Source: VRUE01 sp963817905 (GTDB lineage: Bacteria > Actinomycetota > Thermoleophilia > Solirubrobacterales > 70-9). Taken from it: a stretch of DNA of 64,000 bases. Shown here one piece after another: positions 24,221-31,739 of this stretch. A program made the position numbers and the translations under genes. A model generated the notes under the pieces. That model was not told the DNA's origin. It was given only the letters and a program-made list of their open reading frames with translations, and did not search any database. The DNA lies in assembly GCA_963817905.1 (NCBI GenBank), contig CAWFPS010000003.1:186001-250000 (forward strand), written 5' to 3'. The first letter of the stretch is position 1. Each line of letters starts with the position of its first letter.

Positions 24221-24446
24221 CGGAGCCTCCCTGATCGGCCCAACCCGGTTCTTCGATGCACGCCGGGCAGGTGTACTTGCCATAAATGTGGTCAACCGTG
24301 GGCGGCACATCGGTGCGCCAGCCCTTCTCTTCGGCGCTCTTGTAAGCCCCCTCGACAGACCCGGCCAGATAGCCGTCGTCTTCATTGGAGTGGTTGCCGC
24401 AGTGGTCGCACTCGATCCAGTAGAAGCGGCTGCTCTTAGCTGGCAT
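24213..24446 (-). CDS. Small two-CxxC zinc-ribbon protein
   Basis: 77 aa from ATG 24446, behind the same GGGAGGTTCCG leader as the gene at 23874. 'WIECDHCGNHSNEDDGYLAG' and 'YTCPACIEEPGW' give two CxxC knuckles typical of zinc ribbons. Probably a nucleic-acid- or protein-binding accessory factor. Confidence 0.75.
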   Translation of the reverse strand: MPAKSSRFYWIECDHCGNHSNEDDGYLAGSVEGAYKSAEEKGWRTDVPPTVDHIYGKYTCPACIEEPGWADQGGSDE

Positions 24447-24759
24447 CGGAACCTCCCGTGCCCTGAGAAGGGCTAAGAACGATGTCGCCTTCGCAGATCG
24501 GGCAGGTGGCCGTGTCAAAGGCGCGCACGGCGGCGGCTACCGCTTCGAGGGCGTCCAAGCTAAGACCGCTCTCGCGGAGCCGGACGAGGGTTCCAGCGAT
24601 TCGTGCATCCCGCTCGCTGTAGAAACCTGGCCGTCCAGGTCTTTCCGTGCTGCGGATGCTCGCTGTGATTAGCCCTCGACTCTCCCACGTCTTCAGCGTG
24701 CGGTACTCGGCGCCAACCAGCTTGGCGATCTCGGGCAACGTGTAGACCGTGGCGCTCAC
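24436..24759 (-). CDS. MerR-type HTH protein with C-terminal CxxC
   Basis: 107 aa. The N-terminal 70 residues form a MerR winged helix ('YTLPEIAKLVGAEYRTLKTW', 'SRGLITASIR...FYSERDARIAGTLVRLRESGLSL'). The C-terminus carries 'TCPICEGDIVL', a possible metal site. It could regulate phage genes or be a DNA-binding accessory. The tail 'SQGTGGSDAS' comes from the overlapping ribosome site. Confidence 0.82.
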   Translation of the reverse strand: MSATVYTLPEIAKLVGAEYRTLKTWESRGLITASIRSTERPGRPGFYSERDARIAGTLVRLRESGLSLDALEAVAAAVRAFDTATCPICEGDIVLSPSQGTGGSDAS

Positions 24760-25211
24760 TGGTCTCCTCCCGTGCCCTGAGGGAACGCATTGAGCACGTC
24801 GTCAATCCGTACCCAGCCCTCGAATGCTCCCGTCTTCAGCGCGATGTCCTCATCGCTGTAGACGCGCAGGGCCTCGATCTGACTACGGACTTGAGAGAGA
24901 GTCGAGTCCATGCCCTGAGAGGCGAGCTTGCGGAGGAGGGCGGCATCGTCCGGGTCGGAGATTGCCTCTGCGATCTCCTCCAGCCGCTCCCGATCCTCAT
25001 CGCTGAGAGTGGGGGCTTGGGCTAGTGCGGCCTGCTCTTTCTCCATCGTCTCAAAACTGCGCGGGCGCTCTTCCCGAAGCGAAGAGTCGATCAGGTCAAA
25101 CTCGCGCTCAGGGAACTCGCCGTCTGTCGAGCGGGCTTCCTCTTGGAGGAATCGCCGGAACTCTTCGGCCTCGCCAAGGCTCATCCAGACCGGGATGAAG
25201 GACTCAGGCAT
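24756..25211 (-). CDS. Hypothetical acidic early phage protein
   Basis: 151 aa from ATG 25211 (MPESFIPVWMSLGEAEEFRR), coupled by 8 bp to the gene before. Strongly acidic and helical ('EDRERLEEIAEAISDPDDAA'). Acidic early phage proteins often inhibit host enzymes or mimic DNA, but nothing specific supports that here. Confidence 0.72.
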   Translation of the reverse strand: MPESFIPVWMSLGEAEEFRRFLQEEARSTDGEFPEREFDLIDSSLREERPRSFETMEKEQAALAQAPTLSDEDRERLEEIAEAISDPDDAALLRKLASQGMDSTLSQVRSQIEALRVYSDEDIALKTGAFEGWVRIDDVLNAFPQGTGGDQ

Positions 25212-25731
25212 CCGAAACACCCCCGTTGGTAACCACAGCGAGCGCCGAGGCGAACCCGTGGCCCTTGCCCTGCCAGTACGCCTCGGAGTCCACGTTCCCG
25301 GCAGCGCCGTATCTGTCGCGGGCATCCTCGCACTCGCGCTTCTTCTCCTCCAGCCGTTTCGTCAGCCGCTTCTCCGCTTCCTCCGCTCCCTGTTGACGTA
25401 GGGCCGGGGCGGGGTCGATGAGCGTGAAGACCGGAGCATCGTGCTCCCCCCACTCGGCGTTGACCGGAACCGTGATCTGGCCGTGGAACAACTCCTCGGG
25501 TGTCAGGTTGTCGAACCAGCCCTCTAGCCAGCACTCGCCGGGGTTGATTCCCTCGCAGTCGTGGCAGCGCTCGTGCTCGGCGTCAGCGGGCAGGGTCAGG
25601 TCGGCGTCGCAATTGATGCATTGCGTTGCCTCCTTGCAGCCGCCCTCGGGGTGAATCAGCTTGGCGTATATGCCATCGTCAAACCGAATCTCGACGCGAT
25701 GCGCCTCAGTGGGCTGTGTAGGGCTACTCAT
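25204..25731 (-). CDS. Hypothetical early phage protein with zinc-ribbon-like Cys pairs
   Basis: 175 aa from ATG 25731 (MSSPTQPTEAHRVEIRFDDG). Two Cys pairs ('GCKEATQCINCDADL', 'HERCHDCEGINPGECW') likely bind zinc. A charged coiled coil follows ('AEEAEKRLTKRLEEKKRECE'). Overlaps neighbours by 4-8 bp. Confidence 0.72.
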   Translation of the reverse strand: MSSPTQPTEAHRVEIRFDDGIYAKLIHPEGGCKEATQCINCDADLTLPADAEHERCHDCEGINPGECWLEGWFDNLTPEELFHGQITVPVNAEWGEHDAPVFTLIDPAPALRQQGAEEAEKRLTKRLEEKKRECEDARDRYGAAGNVDSEAYWQGKGHGFASALAVVTNGGVSDA

Positions 25732-25943
25732 CGGCGCACCCCCGAGATCTTGCTGGCCTCCGGGGAGAGGGCCGGGCCGCAGGCGAATAGGGTGCGGTAC
25801 TCGGATCGCAACCCGGCGCCGTGTTCGTCGCGGTAGGGGGCGACCCACATCGCATCGCTGATCGTGGGATAGGCGAGGACCTGCGTGGCCTCGGCATCGC
25901 AACCCGCGTAGGTACATTTGGGTGGCCGTGGGCTATCGGGCAT
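25728..25943 (-). CDS. Hypothetical small early phage protein
   Basis: 71 aa. Starts with a short Cys pair ('KCTYAGCDAEA') and contains 'RTLFACGPALSPEASKISGV'. Overlaps the next gene by ATGA. No family recognised. Confidence 0.65.
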   Translation of the reverse strand: MPDSPRPPKCTYAGCDAEATQVLAYPTISDAMWVAPYRDEHGAGLRSEYRTLFACGPALSPEASKISGVRR

Positions 25944-26145
25944 CGGTTCCTCCTGTTATCTCGGCGAGGTGGCATGAAGTGCAGCGCATCCGTTTCGGCC
26001 GCCTCCCTCGCAACCATCGGCCGCGAGCGATTGTGTGGCGGCACTCCAGTTCGACCACCTCGAACTCGTCGCCGTTGCGATCCGAGGCCCAAACGAGGGT
26101 GTCAACGACTCGCCTAAGCGGCCAGCTGTTGTGCGCCCTACCCAC
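25933..26145 (-). CDS. Small protein with C-x-x-C (zinc-like)
   Basis: 70 aa from GTG 26145, which has an AGGAGG ribosome site 8 bases upstream. 'VVELECRHTIARGRWLRGRRPKRMRCTSC' is Cys/His- and Arg-rich, suggesting a zinc-stabilised nucleic-acid-binding fold. Overlaps both neighbours. Confidence 0.7.
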   Translation of the reverse strand: MGRAHNSWPLRRVVDTLVWASDRNGDEFEVVELECRHTIARGRWLRGRRPKRMRCTSCHLAEITGGTDAR

Positions 26146-26452
26146 GGTCGGTTCCTCCTAGGTGGTCAACTGCGGCTTGAAGAGCGTCGCCAAGGTCGCG
26201 GTGTGCTTTGGCGACGACGGCGGCAAGGTCGGGCTCGGCGCCTTCCTCCGGGCTCGCCGTCGCATGCCAGCCGCGCTCACCCAGCAGATTGAGCATCGCG
26301 GCCTTCGCCTCATGGGAGAGAAGGGCTGAGGCGGGGATGTAGGGCGTTACCTCATAGCCGCTGCGTTTGAACGGCGTGGCGAGTTCGCCTGGGACCAGGA
26401 TGTGCATGTCGTCGTCCTTCAGGGCAACACGAAGATTTGCCGGTGGCTGCAT
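26138..26452 (-). CDS. Hypothetical early phage protein (relative of 30785-31114)
   Basis: 104 aa from ATG 26452. 'GYEVTPYIPASALLSHEAKAAM' resembles 'GLTAFPYVPASHLDELRDAL' in the gene at 30785-31114, each followed by a similar helix, so the two are probably paralogues. The TGATG overlap shows coupling to the 51-aa gene upstream. Unknown role. Confidence 0.7.
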   Translation of the reverse strand: MQPPANLRVALKDDDMHILVPGELATPFKRSGYEVTPYIPASALLSHEAKAAMLNLLGERGWHATASPEEGAEPDLAAVVAKAHRDLGDALQAAVDHLGGTDRG

Positions 26453-26607
26453 CACGCACCGCCTCTTAGTTCTTCCTGCATCTCCGCTTCGGCTTTGTCC
26501 CGGTCGCGAGCGTCTTCCTCGCGCTCCCATTGCCGCTCTTGGGCGTCGTGCTTCTGCTCCGGCACCTTTGAGCCGCCCCCCTCTACCTGCTCTGTTGTCT
26601 TAGGCAT
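26452..26607 (-). CDS. 51-aa charged helical peptide
   Basis: From ATG 26607 to TGA overlapping the next ATG. About half the residues are Glu, Asp, Arg, Lys or Gln ('HDAQERQWEREEDARDRDKA'), predicting one long helix. Found by reading the gap between larger genes. Unknown function. Confidence 0.65.
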   Translation of the reverse strand: MPKTTEQVEGGGSKVPEQKHDAQERQWEREEDARDRDKAEAEMQEELRGGA

Positions 26608-26610
26608 CGG

Positions 26611-26739
26611 CTAGTCCTCGTAGTTCTCGATTGCGTACTCGACCTCAGCCTTGATTTCGTCGGCCGGGACGTCTGATTCGAGTGCGCGGTTCACCGCTTC
26701 CTCGATTGCGACTCGCTGCTCGTACGTAAGCTCAGCCAT
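26611..26739 (-). CDS. 42-aa acidic peptide
   Basis: From ATG 26739 (MAELTYEQRVAIEEAVNRAL) to TAG. Acidic and helical. Overlaps the gene upstream by 8 bp, like its neighbours, and has AAGGAGAC upstream, which supports translation. Unknown function. Confidence 0.65.
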   Translation of the reverse strand: MAELTYEQRVAIEEAVNRALESDVPADEIKAEVEYAIENYED

Positions 26740-26998
26740 CGCCGTCTCCTTTCTCTTTGTCGGTTATCAGTAGGTCTGGGCAGCGGTAGGTGTTGGGCTG
26801 CTCGGGGTCGGGGATGGCCAGCTCTGAGGGCTCGGGCTCGTCGGGGTGAAAGCCGGTGAGCCAGGTATGCGCGACCCGCAGGCTTCCTGCGTAGCCCCGC
26901 ACGAATCCCCGGACCAGCGATTCATCGAGGCCGCCGACCATCACCCGCGAGCCCACTTCGAGAACCCTTCCCTCGGCGTCTAGGACTGTGGGGGTCAC
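26732..26998 (-). CDS. Hypothetical early phage protein with SH3-like strand pattern
   Basis: I use GTG 26998, which overlaps the methyltransferase stop as GTGA; 88 aa. 'VLDAEGRVLEVGSRVMVGGLDESLVRGFVRGYAG' alternates short strands as in small beta-barrels. Family unknown. Confidence 0.68.
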   Translation of the reverse strand: MTPTVLDAEGRVLEVGSRVMVGGLDESLVRGFVRGYAGSLRVAHTWLTGFHPDEPEPSELAIPDPEQPNTYRCPDLLITDKEKGDGDG

Positions 26999-28224
26999 GT
27001 TGCTACCCGCTCCCTCTCGCACTGCTGGAGGTACTGAGCGGCGATGAGGCCGACGTAGACGTGAACGCCGTCACCGAGTGCCGACAGTCTGGATCGGTCC
27101 ACTCTCGCCCGCAGGCGTTGCAGCTTGGAGTCCCCATCATCCAGCCGACGAACAAGGGGCTCAGGCGCAGGCCCGTGGACGGCTTCCCATCGTTCGATGG
27201 CGGGTCCGTACTCTCCCCAGTCGACTCGAAGACCCCGAGGATCTCCTTGATCGCCGTCTGCTCGGCTGCCGTTCCCCCCTGCTGGTAGGAGGCGCTGGTC
27301 GGGGTCGGCAGCAGCTTCACCGTCTCCGCGATCTCTGCCCCCAGCGAGCGCCCGTGCGTTCCTGCTTCTTGGCTCGGGGTCCGCTTCATCTGCCGCGCCT
27401 CGTTTTGTGATGCGCGAGGGGTCGGGAGCAGCTTCACCGCCACCCCGAGTGGCAGGCCGATCCCGTTCCCGTTGTTGTGGCGCTCCTTCAGCTTCTCCCG
27501 GCGTGCCAGAAACTGCTCCGGGTCCTCGTCGTAGTTCTGAAGGCTCGCGTTCGGGGTCGGGAGCAGGCGCACCACCGCATTCAGCGGAGGCGAGTTGCGG
27601 CGAAGCTGGCTCTCGCCCTCCACGTTGTCCCCGTCCTGCGCTGTTGGCGTCGGCAGAAGCGCTTCGACCGTCGGGCGAAGCTCCCCCCAGTGCTTGCCGT
27701 CGCGGCCGTGCTCCTTGTCGACCCTCGCCCTCGGAGTTGGCAGAAGCAATGGCGAAGACCCGATCACGTCGGTGAGGGGCGCCGACGGCCGCTGCTGGTA
27801 GGCAATCCCAGACGACACGCATCCCGAGCGAGGCCAAGTCCCCGACCACCTCGGCCCAGACTGCTCCGTCGTGGAGTCCAAGGATGTTTGCGACATTCTC
27901 CACGAGCGCGTATCGGGGTCGTAGCTCGCCAATGGCCCGGAACATCTCTCGCCACAGAACGGTCTCGGGGTGTCCGAAGCCTTCGCGCTTGCCTGCGGTC
28001 GAGGCTCCCTTGCACGGAAAGCCGCCGGCGATGACATCGACGGGTCGAGCGCTAGCTGCTCCGACCTCTCGCACGTCCTCGAAGACCGGGACTCCGGGGA
28101 ATCGGCGCTCAAGGACTTCTCTGCGGGACGGGTCGGCCTCGCAGAGCCAGGAGTGCTCGAAGCCGGCGAGGTGCAGCCCGATGTCGAGGAGGCCGTCCCC
28201 GCTGAAGAGGCTGCCGACATTCAA
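26995..28224 (-). CDS. DNA cytosine-5 methyltransferase
   Basis: 409 aa. Motif I 'VGSLFSGDGLLDIGL', motif IV 'GGFPCKGAS' with the catalytic Cys, motif VI 'ALVENV', motif VIII 'APHRRDRVF', and motif X-like 'RLSALGDGVHVYVGLIAAQYL' are all present. Residues about 165-330, the target-recognition region, are low in complexity (many A, D, P, R, G) and are dual-coding: a second frame is open for about 1 kb beneath it. Methylation probably protects phage DNA from host restriction. Coupled by GTGA to the gene downstream. Confidence 0.92.
   Translation of the reverse strand: MNVGSLFSGDGLLDIGLHLAGFEHSWLCEADPSRREVLERRFPGVPVFEDVREVGAASARPVDVIAGGFPCKGASTAGKREGFGHPETVLWREMFRAIGELRPRYALVENVANILGLHDGAVWAEVVGDLASLGMRVVWDCLPAAAVGAPHRRDRVFAIASANSEGEGRQGARPRRQALGGASPDGRSASADANSAGRGQRGGREPASPQLASAECGGAPAPDPEREPSELRRGPGAVSGTPGEAEGAPQQRERDRPATRGGGEAAPDPSRITKRGAADEADPEPRSRNARALAGGRDRGDGEAAADPDQRLLPAGGNGSRADGDQGDPRGLRVDWGEYGPAIERWEAVHGPAPEPLVRRLDDGDSKLQRLRARVDRSRLSALGDGVHVYVGLIAAQYLQQCERERVAT
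27003..28037 (-). CDS. Overlapping frame inside the methyltransferase, LLPTP-repeat protein
   Basis: This frame (+1 relative to the methyltransferase, same strand) is open to about 28220; ATG 28037 is the first start before recognisable sequence, giving about 344 aa. It reads 'YDPDTRSWRMSQTSLD', 'FSGTWPRSG'-like 'WSGTWPRSGCVSSGIAYQQR', five LLPTP motifs at roughly 40-residue spacing, and ends with 'LRLSPLFVGWMMGTP'. I recognise this as a protein pattern recurring in actinobacterial and phage methyltransferase loci, sometimes as part of Dcm-like proteins. Whether it is translated here is unproven. Confidence 0.45.
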   Translation of the reverse strand: MSSPAAFRAREPRPQASAKASDTPRPFCGERCSGPLASYDPDTRSWRMSQTSLDSTTEQSGPRWSGTWPRSGCVSSGIAYQQRPSAPLTDVIGSSPLLLPTPRARVDKEHGRDGKHWGELRPTVEALLPTPTAQDGDNVEGESQLRRNSPPLNAVVRLLPTPNASLQNYDEDPEQFLARREKLKERHNNGNGIGLPLGVAVKLLPTPRASQNEARQMKRTPSQEAGTHGRSLGAEIAETVKLLPTPTSASYQQGGTAAEQTAIKEILGVFESTGESTDPPSNDGKPSTGLRLSPLFVGWMMGTPSCNACGREWTDPDCRHSVTAFTSTSASSPLSTSSSARGSG

Positions 28225-28547
28225 GCCACCGCCTCCGCATGTGGATTAGCAACGCCGTGCCAGCGAGCGTCCGCTTGCGTCTGGGGCTTGGCGATCTCCG
28301 GCTGGCCGTCCCGGTCAATAGCGTCAGCTAGGGCACGTAGGCCCCTGGCAGTGATCCGCAGGGGTGCGAAGTAGGCGTTCGTCCCGTCGTAGGCATAGCC
28401 GTTGTTGACCGCGTCGGCCTCAGACAGCGGCTCTACCCAGCCGTGGTTGAGCAGTGATCGCCAGTCGTTCCGGCGCGGGTTCATGATCGCCACGCCGACC
28501 GGGAGACCAGCCAAGAGTGCCGCCTGCTTTGGCGTCGGAGTTCTCAC
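28221..28547 (-). CDS. Hypothetical early phage protein
   Basis: 108 aa ('MRTPTPKQAALLAGLPVGVA', 'ITARGLRALADAIDRDGQPE'). The opening resembles a small helical DNA-binding or wHTH-like fold, but this is weak. ATGA-type overlaps join it to HNH upstream and methyltransferase downstream. Confidence 0.68.
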   Translation of the reverse strand: MRTPTPKQAALLAGLPVGVAIMNPRRNDWRSLLNHGWVEPLSEADAVNNGYAYDGTNAYFAPLRITARGLRALADAIDRDGQPEIAKPQTQADARWHGVANPHAEAVA

Positions 28548-29086
28548 GCCACCGCCTTCCGAGCCGGGCTCTCCAGCTTCAACCGCTCATACATCGACTG
28601 GCGGCCGGGGTGCTTCTCGTCTATGCGCTTGCAGAAGAGCTTCACCTCGTCGTCTAGCTCGTGCCAGGCGATCACCTCGGAGCGGTTCTCTACGGCTTCA
28701 TGGAAGGCGCGGCACAGTGGGGCTCCGATCACCGGCTCATAGAGGATCAAGGCCAGGTCGTCGTCGGGGAGGTCGGCGAAGGTGCGGCGAATGAAGCTGG
28801 CCGGGACGAGGTGGTGCGGGTCGACCGGTCCCCAGCAGCGGTGGCCGCGACGGTGTGTCTTCGCCCAGCAGGGCCACTCGGTGACGAGATCAGAGAAGCG
28901 GGTGTGGGCCTCAGCGACGGCCGGGGACTCGGTGACCTGCACGGCGTTACGGCCACTCGTCTGCTTCAGCTTGGGCTCGGATGGGCAGCCGCAATCAGGG
29001 CAACGCAATTCGGACGGGTGGAAGCCGCGGCTGAGGCTCGACTTGCCTTGCCAGGTGTGACCCTCTCGGCAGGAGTAGTTGGCCAT
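28544..29086 (-). CDS. HNH-like nuclease / zinc-binding protein
   Basis: 180 aa. The N-terminus has a zinc ribbon ('SCREGHTWQGKSSL...LRCPDCGCPS'). The centre contains 'GPVDPHHLVPASFIRRTFAD' and 'GAPLCRAFHEAVENRSEVIA', the H-H...H arrangement of HNH nucleases with their second Cys/His side. It could be a homing-like or packaging-linked nuclease. Catalytic residues look present but the fold is not certain. Confidence 0.75.
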   Translation of the reverse strand: MANYSCREGHTWQGKSSLSRGFHPSELRCPDCGCPSEPKLKQTSGRNAVQVTESPAVAEAHTRFSDLVTEWPCWAKTHRRGHRCWGPVDPHHLVPASFIRRTFADLPDDDLALILYEPVIGAPLCRAFHEAVENRSEVIAWHELDDEVKLFCKRIDEKHPGRQSMYERLKLESPARKAVA

Positions 29087-29334
29087 CAGCCCGGCACCGC
29101 CCCCGGTAGCAGGTCCTCAACCTCGAAATTCGGGCAGGGGCAGCCATCTGCCAAGCACCGGCGGTCCACGATTCCGTTGCCGTGCTGTCCTCTCTCATGG
29201 CCGCAGTCCTCGCAGTAGTAGATCCCCTCGGCGTACTCGCGAATCGGGTCGAGCGTCCACTTGGGGACATCGTCCTGCAGTTCATTGCAGATGCGCAGGA
29301 TTCGCTCGCGCCGCCTCTCGTCAGCCTCGCCCAC
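29086..29334 (-). CDS. Small Cys-rich early phage protein
   Basis: 82 aa from GTG 29334, overlapping the previous stop as TAGTG. 'YYCEDCGHERGQHGNG...RRCLADGCPCPNF' is a likely zinc-binding site. The tail 'LLPGAVPG' parallels 'WLPGEVPG' at 30056 and 'KCGEVPG' at 31739, because the same bases carry a GGAGG-type ribosome site for the next gene. Confidence 0.7.
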   Translation of the reverse strand: MGEADERRRERILRICNELQDDVPKWTLDPIREYAEGIYYCEDCGHERGQHGNGIVDRRCLADGCPCPNFEVEDLLPGAVPG

Positions 29335-29684
29335 TAGGACTCGCCCCCGTCCTGGTTGGTCTCGACCGGGACTACCTCGATCTGCCAGTACGCCTCGGGG
29401 TTCTTGGCACGCGACGGACGCTTGCAGTCGACCATCGTGCCCTCTTCCCAGCCGTTGATCCGGCACTCGACCTCGGAGGCTTCGCGCATATGGACCGGTT
29501 TGAGCTGTAGGGGGCGTCGGCCCTCCCAGCCGTATGCCGCCTCGTACTCCTCGAATCCGGCCAGCAACTCGTTCGTGTCCTGGTCCTCATAGCGGCGGTG
29601 CCAGCCGATGACCTCGACACCGTTGTCCATGTGCGGCCCCCAGTCCGGGTCGGGGGAGATATCCCACTCGCGCGCGTCAGCCAC
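29334..29684 (-). CDS. Early phage protein, paralogue A of a tandem pair
   Basis: 116 aa from GTG 29684 (MADAREWDISPDPDWGPHMD). 'ASEVECRINGWEEGTMVDCK' and the tail 'VETNQDGGES' match the gene at 30445-30792 ('ASDVECRINGWEEGTFVRCT', 'AESNQDGGES') over most of their length, so one arose from the other. Unknown family. Confidence 0.72.
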   Translation of the reverse strand: MADAREWDISPDPDWGPHMDNGVEVIGWHRRYEDQDTNELLAGFEEYEAAYGWEGRRPLQLKPVHMREASEVECRINGWEEGTMVDCKRPSRAKNPEAYWQIEVVPVETNQDGGES

Positions 29685-29853
29685 GATCCACCCCCGCTCG
29701 GAGTGCGCACCGAATGCACCACGCGATAGCGACGCCACCGAGCAGCAGCACGAAGCCGAGTCCGGCCCACATGCCCACGTGATCCCTCAGCCAGAAGGCC
29801 AGGGCCGCCGCGACTACAACCGGGGCGATGATCCAGTCGGTTCTCCTAATCAC
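29677..29853 (-). CDS. Small membrane protein, 58 aa
   Basis: From GTG 29853, overlapping the previous TGA as GTGA. 'WIIAPVVVAAALAFWL' and 'GMWAGLGFVLLLGGVAIAW' are two membrane helices with a short charged turn. It sits inside the early operon, so it may be a superinfection-exclusion or membrane-acting early protein; that is inference. Confidence 0.68.
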   Translation of the reverse strand: MIRRTDWIIAPVVVAAALAFWLRDHVGMWAGLGFVLLLGGVAIAWCIRCALRAGVDRG

Positions 29854-30056
29854 GACTCCCCACCCCCCTGCTTGCTCTCAGGTAGGTCTACCCAGAGTGT
29901 CTCGCGGACGGTGCGGGTTTGGATGCGGACCTCTGAATGCCCGACGCGGCGGCCCTGCTCAGCGATGCGCACGGCATAGTCGAAGCTCTTCGTGACGTGC
30001 TCAGCGCCGCTGCCATCCTTGAAGCCCACCACTCGGTACTCCTTACGTTCAGGCAT
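29850..30056 (-). CDS. Early phage protein MPERKEYRVV, copy A
   Basis: 68 aa. The first ten residues and the last 13 ('VDLPESKQGGGES') match the gene at 31512-31739, with a diverged middle, so these are paralogues. The ATG follows a GGAGGTG ribosome site embedded in the previous stop region. Middle part 'SFDYAVRIAEQGRRVGHSEV' suggests a small alpha/beta fold. Confidence 0.7.
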   Translation of the reverse strand: MPERKEYRVVGFKDGSGAEHVTKSFDYAVRIAEQGRRVGHSEVRIQTRTVRETLWVDLPESKQGGGES

Positions 30057-30445
30057 CAGCCCGGCACCTCCCCCGGTAGCCAGTGCGCTTCATTCTGAGA
30101 GTCGCGGCGGTCGAGGATCGGTTCGCGCTCGGCGATGATCTCGGCTTCGAGTTGGCGCCAGACACGGATGCAGTCCGGGGCCGACTTCGGAGCGCCCTGG
30201 GAGGCCCACCACAGGCCGCCATCCTCAGGGCTCCCGAGGCAGTATTCCGGTACCCAGAGCTCAACGCCGATGGAGTCGCCAGCGAAGTGGTTGCCAGCCT
30301 CTCGCTCGGCGCTCCGGTCGCGGTAGGTCCACCGCACCGGGGCGCGACCGCCCGCCCAGTTCTCAGGCATCCAGAAGTCGTGGTGCTTGGGGTCCGAGCA
30401 GCCTTCGCCCGTGCAGTCGCAAGCCCAGAGCAGGTTGTCGCTCAC
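30056..30445 (-). CDS. Hypothetical early phage protein
   Basis: 129 aa from GTG 30445 (TAGTG overlap). Contains Cys/His clusters near the start ('LLWACDCTGEGCSDPKHHDF') and Trp-rich segments ('GGLWWASQGAPKSAPDCIRV'). The ending 'HWLPGEVPG' encodes the ribosome site of the following gene. Unknown function. Confidence 0.68.
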   Translation of the reverse strand: MSDNLLWACDCTGEGCSDPKHHDFWMPENWAGGRAPVRWTYRDRSAEREAGNHFAGDSIGVELWVPEYCLGSPEDGGLWWASQGAPKSAPDCIRVWRQLEAEIIAEREPILDRRDSQNEAHWLPGEVPG

Positions 30446-30792
30446 TAGGACTCGCCCCCGTCCTGGTTGCTCTCGGCTGCCTCGATCTCGATCTGCCACA
30501 TCGGCCAGGACTTCTTGGCGCGAGTGGTGCAGCGAACGAAGGTGCCCTCTTCCCAGCCGTTGATCCGGCACTCAACGTCGGAAGCTGTGCGGGCGAGGAT
30601 CGGGCGCAGGGTCAGGGAGTGAATGTCGAATTCGTCCGCCGCGTACGCCTCGAATTCAGCGAGTAGGGAGAGTGGGTCCTGCTCCTCGCTGCGATCGTGC
30701 CAGCCGAGGACTTCATTGCCGTCTTTGTCGACGAACGATTCGCCGTCAGGCACCGGGGAGTACCACCACTCGCGCTGTTTAGGCTCAGCCAC
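30445..30792 (-). CDS. Early phage protein, paralogue B of a tandem pair
   Basis: 115 aa from GTG 30792. Related to the gene at 29334-29684 across its length: 'REW', 'GWHDRSEEQD', 'LLAEFEAYAA', 'VECRINGWEEGT', 'MWQIEIEAAESNQDGGES'. The duplicated block seems to include flanking ribosome sites as well. Unknown family. Confidence 0.72.
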   Translation of the reverse strand: MAEPKQREWWYSPVPDGESFVDKDGNEVLGWHDRSEEQDPLSLLAEFEAYAADEFDIHSLTLRPILARTASDVECRINGWEEGTFVRCTTRAKKSWPMWQIEIEAAESNQDGGES

Positions 30793-31114
30793 GATCCACC
30801 CCCTGCTCGCCTGAGAGGGCATTGCGAGCGCGCTTCAAGTCGGCGACGCTCAGTTCGACATCGGAAGGGAAGGTGAGATCCTCGTCGCCCCAGGCTGGGT
30901 CGACCTCAAGCTGGCCCTTCGCAGCGAGGCGATCTGCAACCGCCGCGACCGGCTTCAGTGCGTCTCGTAGCTCATCCAGGTGGGAGGCTGGGACATAGGG
31001 GAAGGCGGTAAGGCCCGTCGGAAGCTCCGTCTCTTCGAGCGAGACGACTTCGACACCGGCCTTATCGCGGATGATCCAGATTCGCTCCCGGCTCGGCCAC
31101 TCGCTACTCGCCAT
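30785..31114 (-). CDS. Hypothetical early phage protein (relative of 26138-26452)
   Basis: 109 aa from ATG 31114 (MASSEWPSRERIWIIRDKAG). The 'LTAFPYVPASHLDELRDALK' segment resembles that at 26138-26452. C-terminal 'DVELSVADLKRARNALSGEQ' is helical. Overlaps neighbours by 8-11 bp. Confidence 0.7.
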   Translation of the reverse strand: MASSEWPSRERIWIIRDKAGVEVVSLEETELPTGLTAFPYVPASHLDELRDALKPVAAVADRLAAKGQLEVDPAWGDEDLTFPSDVELSVADLKRARNALSGEQGVDRG

Positions 31115-31511
31115 GCTCCCCACCTCCCTCGTGCTGGTCGATGATGGCTTGAAGGCGGTCGGCTGCCATTCGGTGGGTAAGCGCCGCGCCTTCGAAGCGA
31201 TGCCTTGAACGGTCGCGCCTGAGCTTGCTGGCGTCAGCAGAGCGGTTATCAGCCTTCTCCCTCTGCGCCTCCACCTCTCCACGTAGTGCCTTGAGCAGGG
31301 AGTTGCGCCTGTCCTCGGTCTCGACGTGCGGCCCGGCTATAGGCTCGCCGTCCTCGACTTCCTCCCAGTAGATGACGCCGCCGTCCGGCAGGGCTACATC
31401 ATCGGCATCCGTGCGCTCAGCAGCAGCCCCCAACTTCTCGGCGGGAGAGGCGTCGACCGAAACGTCGAGCGGGATGCGGGCCTCAATGACGGCGTTAATC
31501 CAGCGCGCCAC
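31104..31511 (-). CDS. Hypothetical early phage protein, coiled coil
   Basis: 135 aa from GTG 31511. N-terminal half mixed, then 'SLLKALRGEVEAQREKADNR' and 'HRMAADRLQAIIDQHEGGGE' form charged helices. The stop of the gene upstream directly abuts its start. Unknown. Confidence 0.7.
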   Translation of the reverse strand: MARWINAVIEARIPLDVSVDASPAEKLGAAAERTDADDVALPDGGVIYWEEVEDGEPIAGPHVETEDRRNSLLKALRGEVEAQREKADNRSADASKLRRDRSRHRFEGAALTHRMAADRLQAIIDQHEGGGEHGE

Positions 31512-31739
31512 TTACTCCCCACCCCCCTGCTTGCTCTCAGGTAGGTCTACCCAGGGTGTGACGGCGACGGTGCGGGTTTGGACGTGGACGTTCCGCCAGA
31601 CAACGTTGGACCCGACTGGGTTGAACTCGTCTCGCGCGCTCTCGGCGGCGGTGAGACTCAGGAAGGGCCCGGCTACTCGCAGCCGCGCTGCGGCGCTACC
31701 GGGGTCCCCCACCACTCTGTACTCCTTACGTTCAGGCAT
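31512..31739 (-). CDS. Early phage protein MPERKEYRVV, copy B
   Basis: 75 aa from ATG 31739, TGATG overlap with the gene upstream. Shares 'MPERKEYRVV' and 'VQTRTV...WVDLPESKQGGGE' with 29850-30056. The middle differs completely, as if ends were conserved by recombination or by function. Confidence 0.7.
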   Translation of the reverse strand: MPERKEYRVVGDPGSAAARLRVAGPFLSLTAAESARDEFNPVGSNVVWRNVHVQTRTVAVTPWVDLPESKQGGGE

